From Actinosynnema sp042752395 (lineage in GTDB: Bacteria > Actinomycetota > Actinomycetes > Mycobacteriales > Pseudonocardiaceae), in the NCBI RefSeq assembly GCF_042752395.1, contig NZ_JBHYXZ010000032.1, positions 4,877-68,876 of the forward strand: 64,000 nt of DNA, given 5' to 3'. The notes beneath the pieces are model-generated. The model did no database searches, was not told the origin of the DNA, and saw only the letters and a list, made by a program, of their open reading frames with translations. This document shows positions 41,890 to 50,661 of this stretch, piece after piece (position 1 is the first letter of the stretch; each line of letters starts with the position of its first letter). The translations under genes were made by a program, and so were the position numbers.

Positions 41890-43805
41890 GCATCACCGCC
41901 GCACTGGCCCGCGTCGCCGCGGCGGCGCCGGACGCCCCCGCCCTGCTCGACCGCGACCGCGAGCTGACGTTCCGGCAGTTGATGGCCGAGGTGGCGCGGG
42001 TCGCGGCTGGTCTGGCCGCGCACGGCGTGCCCCGCGGGGCGCGGGTGGCCGTCCCGGCCGACCGGCACTGGACCACGATCGCCGGCGCGCTGGGCGTGCT
42101 GCACGCCGGGGCGGCCTACCTGCCCGTGTCGCCCGGCGACCCGGAGGACCGGGTGCGGTCGGTGCTGACCGCGGGCGGAGCCGTCGCCGTCCTCGGCCGG
42201 GGAGCCACCCTGGCCGCGCTGGGCCCCGCCCTCCGGGGCCTCGACGCCGTGCCGCTGCCGTTCGAGGGTTTCGCCGCCGTGCCGCTGCCGGCCGAGGGAG
42301 TCGCCGGCGTGCCACTGCCCGCCGAGCGAATCGCCGGCGTGCCACTGCTGTCCGGGGGTTCCGCCGGCGGGTCCGCCCCGGCCGAGGGTTCGGACGCCGT
42401 GCCGCTGCCCGCCGAAGCAATCGCCGGCGTGCCACTGCCGTCCGGGGATTCCGCCGGCGGGTCCGGTCCGGCCGTCTCACCGGACGACCTCGCGTACCTG
42501 ATGTTCACCTCCGGGTCCACCGGCGTGCCGAAGGGCGTGCTGGTGCCGCACCGCGCCGTGCTGACCGCCGGCACGGCGCTGCGCGACCGGTACGGGATCA
42601 CGCACGAGGACCGCGTGCTCAACCTGACCCCGCTCATCTGGGACACCAGCGGCGAGGAGGTCTACGCGACACTGTTCGGCGGCGCGGCCCTGGTGTGCGA
42701 CGACCGCACGGCCGACCCGTCCATCGCCACGCTGCTCGACGTGGTCGAGGACCGCGGCGTCACGGTGGTCAACCTGGCCACCGCCCTGTGGAACGAACTC
42801 GTGGACCACCTGGTCACCACGGGCCGTCCGCTGCCGTCGAGCCTGCGCGTGGTCGTGATGGGCGGCGAGGAGGCCAGGGCCCGCACCGTGCGGCTGTGGT
42901 CCGAGCACGTCCCCGGGCACGTGCGCCTGATCAACGCCTACGGCCAGACCGAGACGGTCATGGTCACCCACGCCGCCGACGTCGGGGGCCTCGCCGGCCG
43001 GTCCCTGCGCGACACCGACGACGTGCCGATCGGCCACCCCCTGCCGCACATCCGGGAGATCCTGACCGACCGCGGCGACGGCACGGCGGAGCTGGCCGTC
43101 GGCGGCCCGACGGTCGCGTGGGGCTACCTGCACCGCCCCGACCTGACCGGCGAGCGCTTCGTGCCCGTGCCCGGCGGGCGGGCCTACCTCACGGGGGACG
43201 TCGTGCGCGTCCGCCCGGACGGCGGCCTGACCTTCCTCGGCCGGGCGGACCGCCAGCTGAAGATCCGCGGCGTGCGCGTCGAACCGGCCGAGGTGGAGCG
43301 GGCGATGACCGCGTGCCCCGGCGTGGCGACGGCGGCCGTCTTCGCCGTGGACGGCGAGCACCCGACCCTCGTCGGCGTCTACGTCCCGTCCGCGACGGAC
43401 CCGGCCGACCCCGCCGACGTCCTGCGCGCCCTCGAAGCCCGCCTGCCCCGCGCGATGCTCCCCCACCACGTCCACCCCCGCCCGTCGCTGCCCCTCACGG
43501 CAACCGGCAAGGTCGACGTCAACGCCCTGCGCGCGACCTTCACCGCGCGGGCGCCCGCCCCTTCGGCCACCGCCGACGCGCCCGACGTCCTGGCCCAGGT
43601 GGAGGCCGCCTACCGCGAGGTCCTGGACGCCGACGCCGACGCCGATTCGTCGTACTTCGAACTGGGCGGCGACTCGCTGACCGCCGTCCGCCTGCTCTCG
43701 CGCCTGAACCAGCGCTTCGACGTGCGCCTGGGGGTGCGCGACGTCTTCGACCACCCGACCCCGCGCCTGCTGGCCGAAGTCGTGGAGGCGCGCACGCTCC
43801 CCTGA
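41886..43805 (+). CDS. Free-standing NRPS A-PCP didomain with repeat insert (VioO-like; beta-Lys?)
   Basis: The product is 639 aa. A-domain cores: YLMFTSGSTGVPKG, IWDTSGEEVY, NAYGQTETVM, YLTGDVVR, TGKVDVN; PCP: YFELGGDSLTAV. The manual code D-T-E-N-V-G-A-M-V-K has Glu at position 239, fitting a distal amine, and so beta-lysine or lysine. Between the A2 and A3 cores lies an insert of eight 10-residue units (VPLPAEGVAG-like) that normal A domains lack. It pairs with the free C domain just upstream (4-base overlap), as VioO does with VioM. It is the last gene of the peptide cluster on this side. Confidence 0.9.
   Translation: MSITAALARVAAAAPDAPALLDRDRELTFRQLMAEVARVAAGLAAHGVPRGARVAVPADRHWTTIAGALGVLHAGAAYLPVSPGDPEDRVRSVLTAGGAVAVLGRGATLAALGPALRGLDAVPLPFEGFAAVPLPAEGVAGVPLPAERIAGVPLLSGGSAGGSAPAEGSDAVPLPAEAIAGVPLPSGDSAGGSGPAVSPDDLAYLMFTSGSTGVPKGVLVPHRAVLTAGTALRDRYGITHEDRVLNLTPLIWDTSGEEVYATLFGGAALVCDDRTADPSIATLLDVVEDRGVTVVNLATALWNELVDHLVTTGRPLPSSLRVVVMGGEEARARTVRLWSEHVPGHVRLINAYGQTETVMVTHAADVGGLAGRSLRDTDDVPIGHPLPHIREILTDRGDGTAELAVGGPTVAWGYLHRPDLTGERFVPVPGGRAYLTGDVVRVRPDGGLTFLGRADRQLKIRGVRVEPAEVERAMTACPGVATAAVFAVDGEHPTLVGVYVPSATDPADPADVLRALEARLPRAMLPHHVHPRPSLPLTATGKVDVNALRATFTARAPAPSATADAPDVLAQVEAAYREVLDADADADSSYFELGGDSLTAVRLLSRLNQRFDVRLGVRDVFDHPTPRLLAEVVEARTLP
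42246..42485 (+). repeat. In-frame 30-bp minisatellite inside an A domain
   Basis: Eight consecutive 10-codon units, of the type GVPLPAEGVA, fill 240 bases in the A2-A3 linker. Units 1-4 and 6-7 are close copies; unit 5 and the last are degenerate (GGSAPAEGSD, GGSGPAVSPD). Multiples of 30 bases keep the frame, so the copy number can change without killing the gene. The insert is rich in Pro, Gly and Ala and is probably a flexible surface loop. Confidence 0.9.
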
Positions 43806-44145
43806 CCCCGTGGGATCGCGCGGCCCGGCGGACCGGACGCCGCCCCGACCGCCGCCGGCGACCGCTGCTCACCCGGAACCGCCACCCGCTCGACCCGCGG
43901 CGGCCCCGGGATCCACTTCACCCGACGCGATTACCGCTCCGCCCGGGTAACGGCCGCAGTCGTCCTGCGACCGCGCCCGGTCGAGCGCGAAGGAGCGCGC
44001 GGGCTCGGCGACCTGGGCCACGAACAGCCGGGTGGCGGGCCCCGGATGTGGCCTGTTGCGCCGATCGGGTGGGATCACGGACGGACCGGGATCGGTCCGG
44101 TGAAGTGCGGTCGGCCGCCTCGGTGATCCGCGTAGCATCCGCTCA
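43806..44145. other. Intergenic stretch at the right edge of the peptide cluster
   Basis: No supportable gene, hairpin or clear promoter is found in these 340 bases, although the promoter of the trypsin-kinase operon must lie here. The short frames on both strands are rich in Arg/Pro and look like GC shadows. Confidence 0.4.
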
Positions 44146-45765
44146 ATGGGGTTCGAACGCGAGCGGCGACGCTGGCGCGTTCGGTTGTCCGACGACGTGG
44201 GGCGGGTCTTCGGCGCAGGCACAATGCTCGACGAGTGGCACCTGCTGACCTGCGCGCACGTGGTCGAGGGCATCGACGGGCCGCGGGGGAAGGTCGTGGT
44301 CGACTTCGTCGGCATGGCGGACGCGCCACCCGGTGTCGCGTCGGTCGTGGACGAGGGCTGGGTGCCGCCGACCGAGCACGAGCGGGGCGACATCGCCTTG
44401 TTGCGGCTGGAGAAGCCCGAACCCGCGGCGCACGGGGCGCCGCTGCACCGCATGCCGTTGCGCGACCACCAACTCGTCCGCGCCTATGGCTTCCCGTTCG
44501 GCGCCGAGGACGGCATGTGGACCCTCGCCCGTCTCGTCGGCGAGGGCGGACCGGCCGGTGAGTGGGTCCAGTTGCAGCGCACCGGCGAGGCGGAGCCGAT
44601 CGGGCAGGGCTACAGCGGCACCGCGGTGCTCGACGAGGCGACCGGCTACGTCATCGGCATGGTCGTCAGCCGCTACACCGGCGACGGTGGCCGCGTGGGC
44701 TGGATGATCCCCGTCGAGACGATGCTGGGCCACCTGCCACGCCTGGCCGAGTGGGTCCCGGACGGCCCGGCGGTCGACGACAGCTTCGTCGACCACCGCA
44801 CCGACGCGGTCGACGTGCCGTTCGCACGGGAACTCTCCCGGTGGTTCGCGACCGCCGGGGCCGGCGCGGTGTGGGTCGTGGTGACGGGCGAGTACGAGTC
44901 GGCGACGGCGCGCGCGTTGCGGCTGGTCGTGGCTTCCGCCGACCGGGAGCGGTCCGTGCGGCTGCCCGGCCTGCCCGAGGGGGTGGACGAGCGGCCGCGC
45001 GTCGGCAGCGTGGACCTCGCCGTGGACGCGTCGGGCAAGACCGCCGACGAGGTCCGGCGGCGCATCGAGGAGCGGTTCGCGGTCGGCGCCCCGGCCGGCC
45101 GCACCGTGGTGGTCGACGGGATCGACGACGCCGCCGAACCGGATCGGCTGGTCGAGGACGTGCTGTTCCCGCTCGCCGACCGCGCGGCGGAGCTGGGCGA
45201 CCGGCTGGTCCTCGGGTTCCGGCGCGAGACTTCGCCGCAGGCCGGCGTCGTGCGGGCGACGTCCGGGGCGGGGACGTCGGCCGAACCCGGTTTCCCGGGC
45301 CGCCTCGCGGCCCTGGACAGGTCGGTCGCCGACCTCGCCGCGATCGAGGAGCACCAACTGGCCGTCGGACCCCGGTTCGCCGGTGTCGTCCTGCTGCCCC
45401 CGCGGGCGAGGCGCCTGCGCAGCGCGGTGAACCAGCTGCGGTCGGCGTGGACGGCGGGCGACACCGCGTGGGCCGAGCGGCACGCCGGGGGGTGCGAACG
45501 CGCGGTGACCGCGGCGCTCGACCAGGGCAGGCGGCACCGCGCCGCGCTGGACGAGCTGGTGGACCGGCGCGCCGCCTTGCGGGCCCGGCTCGACTCCTAC
45601 GCCGAGATGGCGCGCGACCACGGCTTGGTCGAGGAGCGCGGGTTGGACGAGGCGTACGGCCGGGCGTGGCGGCTGCTCTACGACGGCCCGTGCGACATCG
45701 CGGCCGCCGGACGGGCGGTCGTCGACTACATGAACGCGGTGCGCCACGGGATCGGAGGTCGGTGA
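44146..45765 (+). CDS. Trypsin-like serine protease with unknown C-terminal domain
   Basis: The product is 539 aa without a signal peptide, so it is cytoplasmic. The protease part (about 1-205) shows His in LTCAHVV, Asp in RGDIALLRLE and Ser in GYSGTAV, the pattern of trypsin_2-type peptidases found at the head of actinobacterial signalling and conflict proteins. Residues about 210-400 form an alpha/beta region that reads like a degenerate NTPase or toprim-like fold but has no P-loop. Residues 400-539 are helical, with a coiled-coil tendency. Its stop overlaps the kinase start (TGATG). It may cleave a partner when the operon's sensor or kinase is triggered; this is inference. Confidence 0.82.
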   Translation: MGFERERRRWRVRLSDDVGRVFGAGTMLDEWHLLTCAHVVEGIDGPRGKVVVDFVGMADAPPGVASVVDEGWVPPTEHERGDIALLRLEKPEPAAHGAPLHRMPLRDHQLVRAYGFPFGAEDGMWTLARLVGEGGPAGEWVQLQRTGEAEPIGQGYSGTAVLDEATGYVIGMVVSRYTGDGGRVGWMIPVETMLGHLPRLAEWVPDGPAVDDSFVDHRTDAVDVPFARELSRWFATAGAGAVWVVVTGEYESATARALRLVVASADRERSVRLPGLPEGVDERPRVGSVDLAVDASGKTADEVRRRIEERFAVGAPAGRTVVVDGIDDAAEPDRLVEDVLFPLADRAAELGDRLVLGFRRETSPQAGVVRATSGAGTSAEPGFPGRLAALDRSVADLAAIEEHQLAVGPRFAGVVLLPPRARRLRSAVNQLRSAWTAGDTAWAERHAGGCERAVTAALDQGRRHRAALDELVDRRAALRARLDSYAEMARDHGLVEERGLDEAYGRAWRLLYDGPCDIAAAGRAVVDYMNAVRHGIGGR

Positions 45766-48056
45766 TGACCGCGTGCGAACGTGACGGGTGCACCGGCACG
45801 CTCGCGCGGAGCGGGTACTGCCGCCGGTGCGGCCTCCCGCCGAAGACACCCGCCACGGCGTTCGTCGGCTCCCGGGGCCCGGCCGCCGGGCCGGCACGCC
45901 CCGACCCCGCCGGGGAACGCCCCACCCGGGTGACGAGCACGGCGGCCACCCGGCCGCCGCAGACCACCGGGCAGGGCAGCGGCGGCGCGCACGTGCCCTT
46001 GCCGGTGGTGGAGCTGCCCGAGCCGGACAGCCGCGTCCGGCCGCTCCCCGGTGTCGCGGAAGAGGAGCGGTTCTGCGGCAGGCAGGGCTGCGGCGCGGCC
46101 GTGGGCCGGTCGGTCGACGGCGGTCCGCCGCGCGACGAGGGGTTCTGCGGCGAGTGCGGCGCCCCGTTCTCGTTCAGGCCGAAGCTCGGCCCCGGCGACG
46201 TGGTGGCCGGGCGCTACGAGGTGCGCGGCTGCATCGCGCGCGGCGGGCTGGGGTTCGTGTACCTGGCGAAGGACGTCCGACTCGGTCAGCACGTGGCGCT
46301 CAAAGGGCTCATCGACGTCAACAACACCGCGGCCGTGCGGATCGCGGAGAACGAGAGCCAGGTCCTCATCGCGCTCGGGCACCCCAACATCGTGCGGATC
46401 CTCGATGTCGTCACGCACGACGACGCCCGCTACATCGTGATGGAGTTCGTCGACGGGCTGTCGCTGCGCGAGGTGAAGAACCGCGGCCGGGCGAGCCTCG
46501 GCCCCGAGCGGGGCATGCTGCTGGTCGAGCACGTCGTGGCCTACGGCCGCGAGATCCTCACCGCGCTGTCCTACCTGCACGGGCAGGGCCTGCTGTACTG
46601 CGACATGAAGCCGGACAACGTGATCCACGGCGACCGGCGGGTCAAGCTCATCGACTTCGGCGGCATCCGCCGCATCGGCGACCGGGAAAGCCCGTGGGTC
46701 ATCACCGAGCACTACCAGTTCGGCACCGACGATCCGCGGGCCCGCCGGGCGGAAGTGCACGAGCGCGGGCTGACCGTGCGGTCGGACATCCACACGGTGG
46801 GGATGACCTTGCGGGAGCTGTACAACGCGAGCGACGGCTGGCGGCCCGGCACCGCGGAGCTCGCCGTCGACCCGGCGCACCCGGCCGCGTTCGGCATCGA
46901 GTCGTTCGTCCACGTCCTGCGGCGGGCCGTCGCGCCGTACGAGCGCCGCTTCGCCGGCGCCGACGAGATGCTGGTGCAGCTCGACGGCGTGCTCAACGAG
47001 ATCCTGTCCTTGCGCGACGGCCGTTCCCGGCCGGCGTTCTCGACGCTGTTCGCGGAGCCGACCGCTCTGGTCGACGCCGGTCTGGGTGACGTGCCGTCGG
47101 TGCGCGACCTGATCGCGGACGACGTGTCGGCGCTCGTCCGCGGGCCCTCACCGCGGGAGATCGCCCTGGGGCTGCCGGCGCCGCGCGAGGACCCCGATGA
47201 CGAGCAGGTCGCGTTCCTCCGCACGGTCCGGGCCCCCGACGCGGCCCGGCTGCTGAAGAAGCTCGCGCAGGCGGCGCCGTCGGTGGAGGTCGCGTTCCGC
47301 CGCTGCCGGGCGTTCCTGGAGGTGGCCGACGTGGCCGCGGCGACGGCGAGCGTGCGCGACGCCGTCCGGTTGCTCGGCGGGCGGGCCGCGCACGACTGGC
47401 GGGTCCGCTGGCACGAGGGGTTGGTCGAACTGGCCTCCGGCCGCGTGGCCGCGGCCGTCGGGAAGTTCACCTCCGTCCACCACGACATCCCGGGCGAGGA
47501 GACGCCGAAACTGGCGCTCGGGCTGTGCCTGGAACACCTCGACCAGGACGCCGGGCGCTACTACGGCGCGGTGTGGTTGCACCGCGCGCAGGTCAGCGCG
47601 GCGTTCGGGTTGGCCAGGGTCGCGCTGCGCGGTGGCGACCGGGCCGGCGCGGTCCGCGTGCTCGACCAGGTGCCCGAGTTCTCCCGCCACGACGAGGCCG
47701 CGCGGATCGCCGGTGTCCGGGTGCTCACCGGTCCGCTGCGCGGGTCCGGTGGCGAGGTGCTGTTGCCGGACCCCGACGACTTCGCCGAGGCCGAGGAGCG
47801 GATGTCGGCGCTGGGCGTGGACGACATCCGGGCCGACCGGCTGCGGGCCGCGGTGCTGGGCACGGCGCTGAAGTGCGTCGAGCACGACGTCACGCCGCCG
47901 GCCGGGGCGCTGCTGGGCGACCGGCCGACCGAACGCGCGCTGCGCGATCGCCTGGAGAAGACGTTGCGCCGTCTCGCGTGGCGGGCGTCGAGCAGGAAGG
48001 AGCACGACGTGTTGATCGACCTGGCCAACGAGCGACGCCCGATCACGTTGGTCTGA
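45765..48056 (+). CDS. pknG: PknG-like serine/threonine protein kinase with zinc ribbons and TPR tail
   Basis: The product is 763 aa, close to mycobacterial PknG (750 aa). N-terminal Cys motifs (residues 4-22 and 104-132; CGRQGCG, GFCGECG) correspond to the rubredoxin-like/zinc-ribbon part. The kinase starts near 150 (YEVRGCIARGGLGFVYLA) with VALKG Lys180, YCDMKPDN Asp280 and LIDFGG. As in PknG, the residue before the catalytic Asp is not Arg (no RD motif), so activation-loop control is unlikely. Residues about 430-763 are TPR-like helices. In mycobacteria PknG senses amino-acid supply with GlnX and GlnH and controls GarA and 2-oxoglutarate use. Similar partner genes lie three and four positions downstream. 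Confidence 0.9.
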   Translation: MTACERDGCTGTLARSGYCRRCGLPPKTPATAFVGSRGPAAGPARPDPAGERPTRVTSTAATRPPQTTGQGSGGAHVPLPVVELPEPDSRVRPLPGVAEEERFCGRQGCGAAVGRSVDGGPPRDEGFCGECGAPFSFRPKLGPGDVVAGRYEVRGCIARGGLGFVYLAKDVRLGQHVALKGLIDVNNTAAVRIAENESQVLIALGHPNIVRILDVVTHDDARYIVMEFVDGLSLREVKNRGRASLGPERGMLLVEHVVAYGREILTALSYLHGQGLLYCDMKPDNVIHGDRRVKLIDFGGIRRIGDRESPWVITEHYQFGTDDPRARRAEVHERGLTVRSDIHTVGMTLRELYNASDGWRPGTAELAVDPAHPAAFGIESFVHVLRRAVAPYERRFAGADEMLVQLDGVLNEILSLRDGRSRPAFSTLFAEPTALVDAGLGDVPSVRDLIADDVSALVRGPSPREIALGLPAPREDPDDEQVAFLRTVRAPDAARLLKKLAQAAPSVEVAFRRCRAFLEVADVAAATASVRDAVRLLGGRAAHDWRVRWHEGLVELASGRVAAAVGKFTSVHHDIPGEETPKLALGLCLEHLDQDAGRYYGAVWLHRAQVSAAFGLARVALRGGDRAGAVRVLDQVPEFSRHDEAARIAGVRVLTGPLRGSGGEVLLPDPDDFAEAEERMSALGVDDIRADRLRAAVLGTALKCVEHDVTPPAGALLGDRPTERALRDRLEKTLRRLAWRASSRKEHDVLIDLANERRPITLV

Positions 48057-48085
48057 TCCCAGCCGGGCACCGCAGAGGGGACGCC

Positions 48086-49492
48086 ATGACCGGGGTGGAA
48101 CTGGGCTTGACGGTGCACCAGAACAAGTTCCTGGCCCAGGGGGACACCGCGATGCACGCGGTGCTGACCGCCAGCGCACGAGGCGGCGCCGCCACGCCGC
48201 CGACCCGCTCGGCCGAGGTGCTGATGATCGACTGCTCCAGTTCGATGCGGCACCCGCACACGAAGATCGAGGAGGCGAAACGGGCGGCCGCCGCCGCGAT
48301 CGCGGTGCTCCCCGACGGCGCGCTGTTCGGCGTCGTGCGGGGTGCGGAGGACGCGCGGGTCGTCTACCCGGCGCACGACGGCCTGGTCGTCGCGTCGGAC
48401 GCGACGCGGCGGGCCGCGCAGCAGGCCGTCGCGCGCCTCGGCGCGTACGGCGGTACCGCGATGGGCACGTGGCTGGCCAAGACCAGGCTCCTGTTCGCCG
48501 CCCACCCGGACGCGGTGCGCCACGCCATCCTGCTGACCGACGGCAACAACGAGTCCGAGAGCCACCAGGCCCTGGTGGCCGAGCTGAACGCCTGCGAAGG
48601 CCGGTTCGTCTGCGACGCGCGCGGCATCGGGGAGGGCTGGGACCCCCGGGAGCTGGCCGAGATCGTCAAGGTGCTGCGCGGCGAGGCGGATTCCGTCGTG
48701 GAGGACCACCTGCTCGCGGCCGACTTCCGACGGCTGGTGGAGCGGGCGCTGACGAAGGTGCTGCCCGAGGTGCGGCTGCGCGTCGGCACCATGCCCTACA
48801 GCAGGGTGCGGTTCGTGACCCAGGTGATGCCCAACGAGTACGACCTGACCGACCGCGTCCGCCGGGAGGGCGACGACGAGCACGTGCTGTCGCTGGGCTC
48901 GTGGTCGGCCGACGAGTCGAAGGACTACCACCTGTGCCTCGACCTCGACCCGGACGCGCCGGCCAGCTACGACGTCGACCGCCAGCTGGCGTGGGCGGAG
49001 CTGGAGGCCGACGGCGCGGTCTCCGGGACGGTCGCCGTGGTCGGCCGCTGGACGCACGACCCGGTGCAGCCGACGATCGTCAACCCGGTGGTCAGCCGGT
49101 ACCTGGCGCGGACCGAGCTGAACGCGGCGATGGCGGACGGCGGCGACGCCTACGGCGAGGGCCGGTTCGACGCGGCCGAGCGGGCTTGGGGCGAGGCCGT
49201 GCGGCTGGCCACCGAGCAGCACAACGACGAGTACCTGGCACGCCTGGCACGCATCGTGGAGATCCGCGACGCGCACACCGGTGACGTCCGGCTTCGTCCC
49301 GACGTCACGCGCAGCGCCGTCGGCAGCGTGCTCATCGCCCCGTCGGGCGTCGGCGGACCGCGCCGGCCCACCGCCGACCCGGTCTTCGCGTCGGGCCCCT
49401 GGCAGCCCTGCCCGCACTGCCGGGAGCCGAACAGGCCGGCCGCGAGGTTCTGCGAGAGCTGTGGCGGCCCGATGGCCGAGGTCGCGACGTGA
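48086..49492 (+). CDS. vWA-domain protein with C-terminal zinc ribbon
   Basis: The product is 468 aa. The von Willebrand A domain has a full MIDAS: DCSSSM from Asp49, the Thr in GGTAMGT and LTDGNN. A beta-rich middle part follows, a helical segment (RFDAAERAWGEAVRLATEQHN), and a zinc ribbon at the end (CPHC, then RFCESCG). Zinc ribbons also begin the kinase upstream, so they may pair or mark a common complex. vWA proteins act as metal-dependent scaffolds. The GTG start of the membrane protein overlaps its stop. Confidence 0.88.
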   Translation: MTGVELGLTVHQNKFLAQGDTAMHAVLTASARGGAATPPTRSAEVLMIDCSSSMRHPHTKIEEAKRAAAAAIAVLPDGALFGVVRGAEDARVVYPAHDGLVVASDATRRAAQQAVARLGAYGGTAMGTWLAKTRLLFAAHPDAVRHAILLTDGNNESESHQALVAELNACEGRFVCDARGIGEGWDPRELAEIVKVLRGEADSVVEDHLLAADFRRLVERALTKVLPEVRLRVGTMPYSRVRFVTQVMPNEYDLTDRVRREGDDEHVLSLGSWSADESKDYHLCLDLDPDAPASYDVDRQLAWAELEADGAVSGTVAVVGRWTHDPVQPTIVNPVVSRYLARTELNAAMADGGDAYGEGRFDAAERAWGEAVRLATEQHNDEYLARLARIVEIRDAHTGDVRLRPDVTRSAVGSVLIAPSGVGGPRRPTADPVFASGPWQPCPHCREPNRPAARFCESCGGPMAEVAT

Positions 49493-50661
49493 CGGCCCCG
49501 GAGAGCCCGCTCCCCGCGCACGTCGGCGGCGACGGGTCCACGTCCACCGAGGACGTGACGCGCGCCCCCGCGCACGTCCGCGGCGGCACGCGCACGTGGC
49601 TGCTGCGGCGGCTGTGGCTCCTGCTCGGCGCGGCGGCGCTGACGCTGGCGACCGCCCCGTGGGCGGTGTGGGTCGTGGTCGACACCGCCGGGACCGTCCG
49701 CGACCGGACGACCGAAGCGGTGCTGGAGACCGCCGCGGCCCGCCTCGCGCTGACCGCCGCCGACCGGGCGGTGATCACGTCCTTCGCGTCCGGGCACGCG
49801 GTGCTCACCGGGCCGGGGCAGGACTACACGAACCGGCTGGCCGCGGCCAACCAGAGCCTGGCCAAGGTCGCGGAGGCCAACCAGGCGGCGGCGGGCGCGG
49901 GCAGGCTCCAGGTCGTCGCCGGCCTGGTCGCGGCCTACGCGGGCGCGATCGGCCAGGCCGACGCCCACTACCGCGACCCGGAGGCGACCGGTCTGGGCGC
50001 GGCCGACCTGTGGTACGCGTCGCGCCTGCTGCACGCGCCCGGCGGCGTCCTGGAACAGTTGGAGACCCTGCAGGCCGACCAGCGGGCGGCGTTGGCGGAA
50101 CAGCTTGACGACGGGACCCTGTGGCCGCGGCTGCTGTGGTCGCAGCCGGCCTCGCCGCTCCTGCCCGCCCTGTTCGGACTCGTGCTGCTGGTGGTGCAGT
50201 GGCAGTTCTTCAAGCGGTTCCGCCGGGTCTTGAACGTCTGGCTCGCCGCCGCCACCGTGCTCACCCTGTTCGTGGCGGTCGCCCTGGTGTTCACCGCCTT
50301 CCAGCGCCACCGGCTCGTCGAGGTCGGTGACCGGGTGGACACCGTGCTCGCCGCACGGGAGGCGGCCGTCTCCGCCGACGAAGCCGTCGGTCAACGGGCG
50401 TTGGCCGACCTGCTCTCCGGGCTGTGCGGCGCGCAGGGGTGCGGGCCCACGGTGGACGAGTTCCGGGCCGGGCTGCCCGCACCGGTCACCGAGGCGGACG
50501 CCGAGCGCGACACCGACGCCGAGGAGGTCACCGCCCAGACCGCGGCCGCCACGGAGTCCGGCGGGCGCGGCTGGCTCGTGCCGCTGGCGGCCGTGCTCGC
50601 GTTGGCGCTCGTCGTGACCGGCATGGCGCTCCGCCTCAACGAATACCGGTATCGAACATGA
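49489..50661 (+). CDS. GlnX-like four-helix membrane sensor protein
   Basis: The product is 390 aa with hydrophobic helices at about 38-60, 225-243, 253-275 and 364-384. The first extracytoplasmic loop (about 60-225) is helical (ANQSLAKVAEANQAAAG), like four-helix sensor domains. A second external loop follows helix 3. The order kinase, membrane protein, solute-binding protein corresponds to pknG-glnX-glnH of mycobacteria, in inverted order. Overlaps: GTGA with the vWA gene and ATGA with the next. No kinase, GGDEF or HAMP domain is attached, so the signal should pass by contact. Confidence 0.75.
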   Translation: MTAPESPLPAHVGGDGSTSTEDVTRAPAHVRGGTRTWLLRRLWLLLGAAALTLATAPWAVWVVVDTAGTVRDRTTEAVLETAAARLALTAADRAVITSFASGHAVLTGPGQDYTNRLAAANQSLAKVAEANQAAAGAGRLQVVAGLVAAYAGAIGQADAHYRDPEATGLGAADLWYASRLLHAPGGVLEQLETLQADQRAALAEQLDDGTLWPRLLWSQPASPLLPALFGLVLLVVQWQFFKRFRRVLNVWLAAATVLTLFVAVALVFTAFQRHRLVEVGDRVDTVLAAREAAVSADEAVGQRALADLLSGLCGAQGCGPTVDEFRAGLPAPVTEADAERDTDAEEVTAQTAAATESGGRGWLVPLAAVLALALVVTGMALRLNEYRYRT

